Source of the DNA: JABCYV01 sp963696025
GTDB taxonomy: Bacteria; Acidobacteriota; Terriglobia; Terriglobales; Acidobacteriaceae
Length of the DNA stretch: 64,000 nucleotides
Assembly: GCA_963696025.1 (NCBI GenBank)
Contig: CAVOII010000009.1
Coordinates: 248,001-312,000, forward strand
Direction: 5' to 3'
This document shows, one piece after another, positions 1 to 7,944 of the stretch. A model generated the notes under the pieces. The model was not told the origin of the DNA, searched no databases, and worked only from the letters and a program-made list of their open reading frames with translations. The translations under genes and the position numbers were made by a program. Numbering within the stretch: the first letter of the stretch is position 1; each line of letters opens with the position of its first letter.

Positions 1-159
1 GCAATAGTAGCATCCGGCCTCAGGGGTGTCATGTTAATTTCAGCTCGGCGGGTGCGCATCCATCCGTTACGTTTTCACTTCAGACGCGATTGACGCCACC
101 ACTAGGCCGGTCCTAGACTGCGTTCTGGAAACAGAAATTTTTCTTCTCGAGGTTTCATC

Positions 160-2043
160 ATGTTTCGACGTTCTTTAGCCCTCTGGGTTGCGGTCGCATT
201 CGCTTTGCTTTTTCTGGCACCTGGTGCCCGCTCGCAGGCACAAGGCAAGCGCACAGTTAAAACTGCGAACGATCTGCCGCGCTTTACGTATCCCATCAAA
301 GGTAAAGCGTCTGATTTGCTGCAATCGGACCCGGCCACTTTCAATCAGTTTGCGGTCAAGGTGCAGGCTGACCTCGAGACGATCCTGCGCGACTACGAGA
401 TCACAGACAAAGCCACATTGCGTTCGCTGCTCCAGGCCAAGCTTGACTTGCAACAGCTTGCAGGCCAGTACCAGGCCGCACTGCAAACCGTATCTTCGCT
501 GCGCGCCTTAGAAGAGAAACCTGCTGCCAAACTGACCAGTGGACTATTCACCAACTCGGTGCTGCAAGCTGCCATTGAGACCAAGAGCACGGCTGGGCCA
601 GCATTCGAGCAGGCGTTTACCAAACATTATCGCGAGGCCATTGATCCACTTCCCTGGCCGGTAGTGCAGGATTCGGTGAAGTTTTCATTTCGCGGCAGTC
701 AGACCATCACCAGCGCGCTTTTAATTGGTGGCGTCCAGACTGAGCTTGATCCGGCCGCAAAGAAGTCGGGAGCCTTGGATAACTTGCAGGCGTGGGAATT
801 GATCGATGCCAGGGTCGCTTTGCAATTTATGGTTCCGCTCAAGACCCAACGTGCGGCGGTACTCGGCCCCTACGTCAAGGCCCATAACGCGCCCAAGCCA
901 GATATCTGGGAGGCACGCGAGATGACGCTCACCCCCGAGCAGAAATTGACGCCGGTTGTGGTTGGAGTCTGGGACTCCGGCGTGGATGTGTCATTGTTTC
1001 CCAATCAACTGTTCAACGATCCTCACCCTACCGCCAGCGGCACTCACGGGCTGGCCTTCGATGACCGGGGCAATCCGTCATCATCGTGGCTCTACCCGCT
1101 CACCGCGGAACAGCAGCAGCGATATCCGACGGCGCGCGACTTCTTCAAGGGCAGCGATGACGCTCTGAACGGAATTGATTCGTCCGAGGCCGCGGCATAC
1201 AGGCAGAAGCTCAGTTCATCGTCCGCCGATCAAGCGCACGCTTTATTCGAACAGCTCAAGGTCACCGGCTTTTACATTCACGGCACGCACGTCGCCGGGA
1301 TTCTGGTTCGGGGCAATCCTGCCGCTCGCATCGTAGTGGCGCGATTCAATGACCAGTTGCCGGATTTGCCATTCGCGCCCACGACAGAATGGGCGCAGCA
1401 GATGTCCTCCGCCTTCCAGCAGATGTCTGATTATTTCCGAACCCGGAACGTTCGGGTCGTAAACCTGAGCTGGGGCGATGATGTACAAGAGTTCGAAAGT
1501 TGGCTCTCGAAAACGGGCGGTGGCGGTGATCCGGCCGAGCGCAAGCGCAAAGCGGAGGAGCTATACGGCATCTGGCATGATGCCGTCGAGAATGCCATAA
1601 AGAACGCACCTGACACTTTGTTTGTCGCCGCCGCCGGTAACAGCGACAGTAATGCGGGCTTTCTCGGGGATGTGCCCGCTTCTTTTCATCTGCCAAATCT
1701 GATTGTGGTCGGCGCGGTGAATCAAGCTGGCGAGGAAACCTCCTTCACCAGCTACGGCGACACAGTGGCGGTGGACGCCGATGGTTACGAAGTTGAGAGT
1801 TATGTTCCAGGTGGGGCCAGGCTGAAATTGTCGGGCACGTCAATGGCATCGCCTAACGTAGCCAATTTGGCCGCCAAACTGTTTGCGCTGGATCCATCTT
1901 TGACGCCGGCCCAGGTCATCGAGCTGATCAAGAGTGGCGCCACCACAAGCGAGGACGGCCGCCGTCATCTAATTGATGAGAAGCGTTCGGTGGCCTTGGT
2001 TGAACGCAGCAGCACTGGGACCCCGGCCGCGAGCCCGCGCTAA
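160..2043 (+). CDS. Secreted S8 (subtilisin-family) serine peptidase
   Basis: A 627-residue protein with a clear N-terminal signal peptide (about residues 1-28, ending near SQAQ). The subtilase triad is all present: Asp272 in WDSG, His374 in HGTHVAG and Ser561 in GTSMASP, with the oxyanion-hole Asn494 in AAAGNS. The first ~260 residues carry no recognised catalytic motif and probably form a prodomain or accessory region. About 100 residues separate Asp and His, longer than in simple subtilisins, so the catalytic domain contains an insertion. It is expected to be exported and to degrade proteins outside the cytoplasm; the substrate is unknown. It stands alone, with the next gene 11 bp downstream in the same direction. 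The ATG start directly precedes the signal peptide. Family assignment is firm. Confidence 0.95.
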   Translation: MFRRSLALWVAVAFALLFLAPGARSQAQGKRTVKTANDLPRFTYPIKGKASDLLQSDPATFNQFAVKVQADLETILRDYEITDKATLRSLLQAKLDLQQLAGQYQAALQTVSSLRALEEKPAAKLTSGLFTNSVLQAAIETKSTAGPAFEQAFTKHYREAIDPLPWPVVQDSVKFSFRGSQTITSALLIGGVQTELDPAAKKSGALDNLQAWELIDARVALQFMVPLKTQRAAVLGPYVKAHNAPKPDIWEAREMTLTPEQKLTPVVVGVWDSGVDVSLFPNQLFNDPHPTASGTHGLAFDDRGNPSSSWLYPLTAEQQQRYPTARDFFKGSDDALNGIDSSEAAAYRQKLSSSSADQAHALFEQLKVTGFYIHGTHVAGILVRGNPAARIVVARFNDQLPDLPFAPTTEWAQQMSSAFQQMSDYFRTRNVRVVNLSWGDDVQEFESWLSKTGGGGDPAERKRKAEELYGIWHDAVENAIKNAPDTLFVAAAGNSDSNAGFLGDVPASFHLPNLIVVGAVNQAGEETSFTSYGDTVAVDADGYEVESYVPGGARLKLSGTSMASPNVANLAAKLFALDPSLTPAQVIELIKSGATTSEDGRRHLIDEKRSVALVERSSTGTPAASPR

Positions 2044-2054
2044 GCCAATCTTTA

Positions 2055-2729
2055 TTGCGAGTGGCCGATTATTTTGCAGGTTCAGCTGACGGCGGTGTTG
2101 ACGATTTTTGCGCTCTTTGGGGGGCGTTGAGCCTGAAGGATGCAATCCTAGGAAATTCATTGGTCTACCGGCTTTGGATGGCGCCCTTTGCGGAGCCTAA
2201 ACTACGCCCCGTTCTTAGCAACAACGACTTGACCACGGTGCGGCGAGTACTGGATATTGGTTGCGGTCCCGGCACCAACACGCGCCATTTTCTCAATTGT
2301 GACTACCTCGGGATCGATTCTAACGAGGAATACATCTCCTCCGCGCGCCGCCGTTTCGGTCAGCGGTTTATGGTTGCAGATGTCACAACCCTGGTTTTGC
2401 CCTTTGATCGGCGGTTCGATTTTGTGCTGATAAATAGTTTCCTGCATCATCTGGATGATACGCAGGTCCGACGCCTTCTAAGCTACGTTGCCGATCTTTT
2501 GTCGGAAGACGGATGCGTTCACATCACTGAATTGGTTCTTCCAGACCGTTCATCGATTCCGCGGCTCCTTGCTCGCCTCGACCGGGGCCACTACGCCCGT
2601 CGCTTGGAACGCTGGCAGGAGCTGTTTAACGAGGTTTTTAGGCCCGTATTCTTCTGGCCCTATTCTGTAACCGGCTTTGGAGTACCTTTGTGGAACATGG
2701 TGTATTTCAAAGGATGCGCTAGGAGCTAA
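2055..2729 (+). CDS. Class I SAM-dependent methyltransferase
   Basis: About 224 residues. The SAM-binding motif I is plain (VLDIGCGPGTNT, about residues 63-74), followed by an acidic loop (YLGIDSN) and a motif IV-like segment (FDFVLINSFLHHL). This is a Methyltransf_11/25-type Rossmann fold. The start is uncertain: TTG at 2055 or GTG at 2061 are the upstream options, and ATG at 2178 lies just before the conserved APFAE segment and is probably too late. It is the first of three co-directional genes (methyltransferase, GT2 glycosyltransferase, methyltransferase) with gaps of only a few bases, so it probably modifies the same lipid or glycan. The substrate cannot be read from sequence. Confidence 0.85.
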   Translation: MRVADYFAGSADGGVDDFCALWGALSLKDAILGNSLVYRLWMAPFAEPKLRPVLSNNDLTTVRRVLDIGCGPGTNTRHFLNCDYLGIDSNEEYISSARRRFGQRFMVADVTTLVLPFDRRFDFVLINSFLHHLDDTQVRRLLSYVADLLSEDGCVHITELVLPDRSSIPRLLARLDRGHYARRLERWQELFNEVFRPVFFWPYSVTGFGVPLWNMVYFKGCARS

Positions 2730-2731
2730 CC

Positions 2732-3718
2732 ATTTCATTCCGTCTTTCCATTGCCATACCTGCGCACAATGAAGAGGCTGTGCTTCCGGAATTGCTCCGC
2801 CGTCTTGGGGTGGTGATCGACTCAATCGAGGGCGGGCCGCATGAAATCGTGCTGGTTGATGATGGCAGCACCGACCGAAGCTTGGCCCTCCTGGAAGAAG
2901 CGTCACGCGACGAACCCCGGCTTACCGTGGTTGCTTTGTCCCGGAACTTCGGACACCAGGCAGCGCTTGCGGCGGCACTGGACCACGTGTTGGGTGATGC
3001 CGTTGTGCTGATGGATGCCGATCTGCAAGACAATCCTGAAGTGATTCACCAGTTCCTAGAAAAATATCGGGAAGGGTTTGAAGTCGTCTATGCCAAGCGT
3101 ATTCGCCGCAAGGAATCGTGGTGGCTTCGGACCTTGTATTACCTTTTTTATCGCCTGATTTCGCAGATCTCTGATATGCGGCTGCCGCTGGATGCCGGGG
3201 ATTTCGGACTCATTTCCCGCCGGGTCGTAGAGCAGTTGCGGCGCATGCCGGAACACCATCGCTATCTTCGTGGCCTGCGCAGTTGGGTTGGTTTCCCGCA
3301 GATTGGGATCGAGGTAGAGCGCAATGAACGCTACGCGGGCAGAAGCCGATACAAGCTTGGACACCTCGCGATGTTGGCCGCAGATGGCATCTTCGCCTTT
3401 TCAATTGTGCCCATCAGGGGTGCTACCGTCCTGGGGGCGTTTGCCATGGTTCTGCCCCTTCTGTATGTGCTCTATTCGATCATCGCCAAATTATTCTTCA
3501 ATCAGGCTCCGCGCGGTTTTACTGCTTTGGTTTCTCTGATTGTGTTCGCATTTGGGGTGCAGTTGATTTTTTTGGGAATCATCGGCGAATATGTCGGCAG
3601 AATCTACGAAGAGGTCAAAGCTCGGCCCCTGTACATAGCGTCCAAAATGATTCGTAACGGCACGGAAGTTCCGCTGGATAACGCGGGATCCGCGCATGCC
3701 GTGATGGGCAGCAGGTGA
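2732..3718 (+). CDS. GT2 polyprenyl-phosphate glycosyltransferase (GtrB/DPM-like)
   Basis: A GT-A glycosyltransferase of family 2. Motifs in order: LSIAIPAHNEE at the N-terminus, VDDGSTD, and DADLQDNPE (metal and nucleotide-sugar binding), then two hydrophobic C-terminal segments. That is the DPM1/GtrB layout, in which a sugar is moved from a nucleotide donor to polyprenyl phosphate at the inner membrane. The first standard start codon (GTG 2780) would remove the beta-1 strand IAIPAHNEE, which the family needs. The frame stays open back to 2723. An AGGAG at 2721-2725 sits six bases before ATT at 2732, so I place the start at a non-canonical ATT codon. It begins 2 bp after the preceding methyltransferase and ends 7 bp before the next one. 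Confidence 0.85.
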   Translation: MSFRLSIAIPAHNEEAVLPELLRRLGVVIDSIEGGPHEIVLVDDGSTDRSLALLEEASRDEPRLTVVALSRNFGHQAALAAALDHVLGDAVVLMDADLQDNPEVIHQFLEKYREGFEVVYAKRIRRKESWWLRTLYYLFYRLISQISDMRLPLDAGDFGLISRRVVEQLRRMPEHHRYLRGLRSWVGFPQIGIEVERNERYAGRSRYKLGHLAMLAADGIFAFSIVPIRGATVLGAFAMVLPLLYVLYSIIAKLFFNQAPRGFTALVSLIVFAFGVQLIFLGIIGEYVGRIYEEVKARPLYIASKMIRNGTEVPLDNAGSAHAVMGSR

Positions 3719-3725
3719 ATCGAGA

Positions 3726-4502
3726 GTGGAACCAGAGTACATGCAGCAGTACCGTGCGCTTTATACAAAGCACTGGTGGTGGCGTGCGCGGGAAGAAGCC
3801 ATCATCAGTACCTTGCGCCGCATCCATCCTGCGGGCGGCTTTGGTCACATCCTCGATGTTGGCTGCGGAGACGGTTTGTTGTTTAGGCGTTTATCGGAAT
3901 TCGGCGAACCGGAGGGAGTCGAACCGAATGCAAACATGCTCAGTTCCGACAGTCCCCACCGCGCCCGGATACACGTTTGTCCATTTGATGAGAGCTTCCA
4001 GTCAAGTAAGCAGTACGGCCTGGTTCTTATGCTTGATGTCTTGGAGCACCTGAGCAATCCCCTCACTGCAGTTGAAAAGGTAAGAGCACTTCTCGGAGTG
4101 GGCGGAGTATTCTTGGCTACCGTTCCTGCTTTTCAGTTGCTATCGACGAACCATGATGTCATCAATCACCACGTGCGAAGGTATACGCGGAGGACGCTAC
4201 AAGAGGTGATTAAGGCCGGTGGAATGCTCGTAAGCGAGGAACAGTATTGGTTTAACTGGCTCTTTGTGCCGAAGCTAACTGCTCGAGTGGTAGAATCGGT
4301 CTTTCGCACGCAGCCGAGAAATCCCAAAATCCCCCCGGATTGGCTCAACCGTAGCCTTTATTTACTGTCTCGAATTGAAAACCGGCTTCTCAGTCGCCTT
4401 CCAGTTCCGTTCGGCAGCTCGCTCATGGTTTTAGCACACAAAACGGCGGCCGACGCATTCCAATATCGTCGGGGGTGCGGGTGCGATAACGTCCATGCAT
4501 GA
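3726..4502 (+). CDS. Class I SAM-dependent methyltransferase (UbiG/Methyltransf_23-like)
   Basis: About 258 residues. Motif I is ILDVGCGDG (about residues 42-50), the post-I acidic region is EGVEPNANM, and the LMLDVLEHL segment is the motif typical of the Methyltransf_23/UbiG group. The start is GTG 3726, or ATG 3741 five codons later. It is the last gene of the methyltransferase-GT2-methyltransferase cluster, 7 bp after the glycosyltransferase, so translational coupling is likely. In other bacteria such methyltransferases beside GtrB-type enzymes act on surface glycans or isoprenoid lipids; that role is inferred here. The next gene (lptD) is convergent. Confidence 0.88.
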   Translation: MEPEYMQQYRALYTKHWWWRAREEAIISTLRRIHPAGGFGHILDVGCGDGLLFRRLSEFGEPEGVEPNANMLSSDSPHRARIHVCPFDESFQSSKQYGLVLMLDVLEHLSNPLTAVEKVRALLGVGGVFLATVPAFQLLSTNHDVINHHVRRYTRRTLQEVIKAGGMLVSEEQYWFNWLFVPKLTARVVESVFRTQPRNPKIPPDWLNRSLYLLSRIENRLLSRLPVPFGSSLMVLAHKTAADAFQYRRGCGCDNVHA

Positions 4503-4611
4503 TGATTTCCAGGGCATAAGATTCTCTCTAGCGGTCGGAAGCGGGGCTCTGCGCCGGCACAGCGGGCACGAGAAAATCACGTTCTCCGAGTAGAGCGCTC
4601 CTTGGGAGGTC

Positions 4612-7029
4612 TCAGTAAAGCCTCACGCGCCGCGTGATGTTCCCGAACGCACCGATGTTAGCCAGGCTGAAAGTAAAAAAGTATGAGCTTTCGTCGCGGA
4701 TGGTGGTGAGCGCGAAACGTTGATATTCCACGGTGATGCCGCAGCAATCCCAATTATAGGTAGCTTGCACGCTCGAAGATTGCAGCTGCCCTTGGTTGGC
4801 ATCGAAGCCGAAGGCAGTCGAGCCGGTGAATCCGGGCTTGTTGGGGTGACCATATGTCACCTGCGCGCGGAACTGGTGAAAGCTGGTGGCGGTGTTGCCG
4901 GAGAACAAAATATCAGCGGGAATGTACGCGTAGAAATCGCCACCACCCACGCTAATCTGGCCAAAGTGGAGGCCCGCGAACACATTGCTGGCGTTGATTC
5001 GCCCACTCTTGAAGTCGTAGTCAAGGTCCCATTCCGCGTCAACGTTCGAGAAAGGCCCGAACTTTAGACGAGACACGAGCGGAGAAAGATGTCGCGGGCT
5101 GGTCAGAAACGCAATTGCCGTGAAGTCCGCCGTAGCAGCAAAGACGTTCCGAGTCCCGGTGACCAGCGCCCCGCCGAAAGTCGTGTCCAAGAAATACTTC
5201 TGCGCCAGCTCCCAGCTCACAAGTTCGTGGGCGGCTGGCGCTGCTGGACAGGCCACTTTTCTTGGCTGCGGAATGTCGGGCTCTTCGTCGAAGGGATCCC
5301 AGATTGGTTGCGACGGAGCCGTTTGATCAGACGAGGGCAACGCGGCTGCGTTGCAGGCGGCCGTGGTGGAGGAACTGCGTTTGGAAAACAAGCGGGTGAC
5401 GACGCCGTATTCGACTTCGTTAGTATCAGTAAGAATGTCGCGCTCGTCGAAGCGCAGGATCTTGGAGAAGTTGTCAACCCCAATGACCCGACGGTAGACA
5501 ACCCGCGGCTCGATCACATGCTTCAGCTTGCGGCCGAACAGCTCGCGATCGAAAACTCGCTGCAACGCCGGCGGCCGCAATTCAACCGAGGTTTCAAGTG
5601 ACCTGCGGTTGATAGGGTCGCCAGAAGCGATTGCCAGATCCTTGGCTGGCACGAGTTGCTGGCTGTACAGGGTGTCACCCATCGTGATCTCCGGACGCAG
5701 GGACCACCCCTTAAAGAGTATGGGCAAAGAAAAGCTGGGATTGATATCGAATCGTCCCACGAGACGGGCGCTGCGAAACGTTGGCTGGCTGCGAGACACG
5801 CCCTCGGCTGCAGAATCGAAGCTCCAGTAAAAAGGCGAGTTACCGAGCTGCCGGTCTACGCTGGAAAGTTCGAAGCTGGGCGTATGCAGGATGGTAATGA
5901 GGTCGCCGCTAAGTGTGCTTTGGAAGTCCTGATACCGCTGAACAAAGGCGTTGAAGGAGACGCCATTAGTAGTGTTCGATACGAATGCTTGAGACCTGAC
6001 TTCCGAGTTCACCGCCTGATTAAAAACTTCGTAAAACGCCAGTCTAAATATGAAGGCACTCAGGTAATCCACGTCAGTAACGGCGCGGAAGTTATGAGGT
6101 AAGCGATCGGCGCCGTCGAGTCGCACCTCTTCGCCTCCTTGACTGACTTTAGGTGTGCCAATTCCCCGGTCCATCACGCCGAAGTAGCTGAACCTGAGAA
6201 AGGAATTGTTGCTGGGGCGGGCGCGGAAAATGCCGGTCTGCGCCCATCCGCGGCGGGAGAAGTACTCGGCGCCAATCTCGGCATCCATGCTTCGGTTGAT
6301 GGCCCAGTAAAATGAATCGCCCAAGATTGTCCCCTTGACGGTGGAGCGGCCAAAGTTGGGCGTGAGGAAACCGGATTGCCGCTGGCGCTCAAGTGGATGG
6401 GTTGCGAAAGGAAAATAGAGTATCGGGAGACCTCGAATCCGGAAGGTGCTCGAATATATCAGCGCGTTATCGCCAGGAGTAACCACCGCACGATGCGTAT
6501 TGAACTGCCACTTCGGGTGCGGCAATTTGCAACTCGTCACCGTGCCGTTGTGTACGACATAATGGTCGGAATCGATTTTGTCGACGACCTTGCCGGTAAA
6601 TGCAAACGGATTTGAGGTGGTCAGAAGCATCCGGGGTCTGTACTGGCGATTGCCGATGGTGCCGACTGCATCATAAAACCGGCCGCTGTCAGTGCGAACG
6701 TTGTAAGTTCCGTGGCTGGCCTCAATGTGTTCGTCGTTGGGGCCACCATCAACAACAACATGGCCCTCAGCAGTTACGTCGTCCGTATCTTCATTGTAGG
6801 TGGCTTCGTCCGCCCATATGGTGTAGTTGCGGTAATCAATTTTGCCTCGTACGTGCGTTTTGAAGATTGGGCCGACTTTCTCTTGCCGGATGGCGCAGAT
6901 AGTCACATCGTCTTTAGACGTGTGCACCACGGTTGGACAGCGTAACTGACTGGTAGCTGAGAGGTGAGCGGAAAACAGATGACACACAAACGCCGCTGCA
7001 ACGAGGAACCGCGTGCGGAAGATCATCAA
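4612..7029 (-). CDS. lptD: LPS-assembly protein LptD
   Basis: An 805-residue outer-membrane protein, near the usual LptD length. A signal peptide (about residues 1-25) is followed by an OstA/LptA-like beta-jellyroll (about 45-160: EATYNEDTDDVTAEGHV...) and then the long beta-barrel domain ending in RRVRLY. LptD with the lipoprotein LptE inserts lipopolysaccharide into the outer leaflet, so this cell makes an LPS-type outer membrane. Two cysteines lie near the mature N-terminus (RCPT, TICA); I could not judge the disulfide pattern of E. coli LptD. There is an ATG-ATG doublet at the start and no strong ribosome-binding site. It is monocistronic, convergent with the methyltransferase cluster and divergent from the GNAT gene. 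A role in export of the product of the neighbouring GT2 cluster is only a guess. Confidence 0.93.
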   Translation of the reverse strand: MMIFRTRFLVAAAFVCHLFSAHLSATSQLRCPTVVHTSKDDVTICAIRQEKVGPIFKTHVRGKIDYRNYTIWADEATYNEDTDDVTAEGHVVVDGGPNDEHIEASHGTYNVRTDSGRFYDAVGTIGNRQYRPRMLLTTSNPFAFTGKVVDKIDSDHYVVHNGTVTSCKLPHPKWQFNTHRAVVTPGDNALIYSSTFRIRGLPILYFPFATHPLERQRQSGFLTPNFGRSTVKGTILGDSFYWAINRSMDAEIGAEYFSRRGWAQTGIFRARPSNNSFLRFSYFGVMDRGIGTPKVSQGGEEVRLDGADRLPHNFRAVTDVDYLSAFIFRLAFYEVFNQAVNSEVRSQAFVSNTTNGVSFNAFVQRYQDFQSTLSGDLITILHTPSFELSSVDRQLGNSPFYWSFDSAAEGVSRSQPTFRSARLVGRFDINPSFSLPILFKGWSLRPEITMGDTLYSQQLVPAKDLAIASGDPINRRSLETSVELRPPALQRVFDRELFGRKLKHVIEPRVVYRRVIGVDNFSKILRFDERDILTDTNEVEYGVVTRLFSKRSSSTTAACNAAALPSSDQTAPSQPIWDPFDEEPDIPQPRKVACPAAPAAHELVSWELAQKYFLDTTFGGALVTGTRNVFAATADFTAIAFLTSPRHLSPLVSRLKFGPFSNVDAEWDLDYDFKSGRINASNVFAGLHFGQISVGGGDFYAYIPADILFSGNTATSFHQFRAQVTYGHPNKPGFTGSTAFGFDANQGQLQSSSVQATYNWDCCGITVEYQRFALTTIRDESSYFFTFSLANIGAFGNITRRVRLY

Positions 7030-7278
7030 ACGCGCCGGAAACGTTTCACTGGTAAGAAACTATACAATCGTAGCACGACCACGACCACCCCTTTGAAACG
7101 GTTGACGAACGGCTCATGCAATGGCAAAAATCTGCACAACAGGCTCGGGTCTGCCTCCCAAGCAGCCCCTCCCTTCTGACGGCGCTCGAGCTTTTTCGAG
7201 TTCCCCGTATGATGCCTTGCCGCCCACCCATTGCAAGCATTTGTTGGTTCAACCTGAAATTCCACGAAAGGAATCGCG

Positions 7279-7809
7279 ATGATCCGACCCTGTGCCGATG
7301 CCGATTTCCAGGCAATAGAAGCTGTGATTAACGAGGCGTCAGAAGCCTACCGAGGGATTCTTACGGCTGATTGCTGGCACGAACCGTACATGACAGGTTC
7401 GGCTCTCATGGCCGAGGTCGAGGCTGGAGTCAACTTCTGGGGCTGGGATGAGTCACGCACTCTCATCGGCGTAATGGGAATCCAGCATGTTCGCGATGTT
7501 ACCCTGATCCGTCACGCATACGTGCGCACGGCACATCAAGGCCGCGGAATCGGTAGTGCGCTGCTGATGTTCCTTGCGGACCAGACCACTGGCCCGTTGC
7601 TGGTCGGTACGTGGGCTGCGGCGGAGTGGGCAATCCGTTTTTACGAGCGACACGGCTTTCGATTGGTCTCGCCCGACGAGAAGGACCGACTCATCAGCGC
7701 ATACTGGAACATTCCCTCACAGCAGAAAGAAAAGTCGGTGGTACTCATGTACAGGCATAAAGCTCGGCCCGAGGCGGACCCGGGACCCGCATCGCAATTA
7801 CAGAATTGA
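7279..7809 (+). CDS. GNAT-family N-acetyltransferase
   Basis: A 176-residue single-domain GNAT protein. The acetyl-CoA pyrophosphate loop is seen as HQGRGIGSALL (the Q/RxxGxG/A motif), preceded by the beta-4 strand (TLIRHAYVRT) and followed by the WAIRFYERHGF helix-strand typical of the fold. It begins IRPCADADFQAI, a normal GNAT start, and an AAAGGA lies just before the ATG. GNAT enzymes transfer an acetyl group to an amine on a small molecule or protein; the acceptor is not predictable. It is divergent from lptD and co-directional with the glycosidase-like gene 135 bp downstream. Confidence 0.9.
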   Translation: MIRPCADADFQAIEAVINEASEAYRGILTADCWHEPYMTGSALMAEVEAGVNFWGWDESRTLIGVMGIQHVRDVTLIRHAYVRTAHQGRGIGSALLMFLADQTTGPLLVGTWAAAEWAIRFYERHGFRLVSPDEKDRLISAYWNIPSQQKEKSVVLMYRHKARPEADPGPASQLQN

Positions 7810-7944
7810 CGATAGGCCTGAAGGCGAGAGAGGCCCCTATAGCTGAGAATAGAACAGGCCGGATCCATTTCCCCACTTTCGACCCGCTAGGCATGTTGTC
7901 GCGTACACACAGCGGACAACGACTTGACATACACTTACGCTGTC

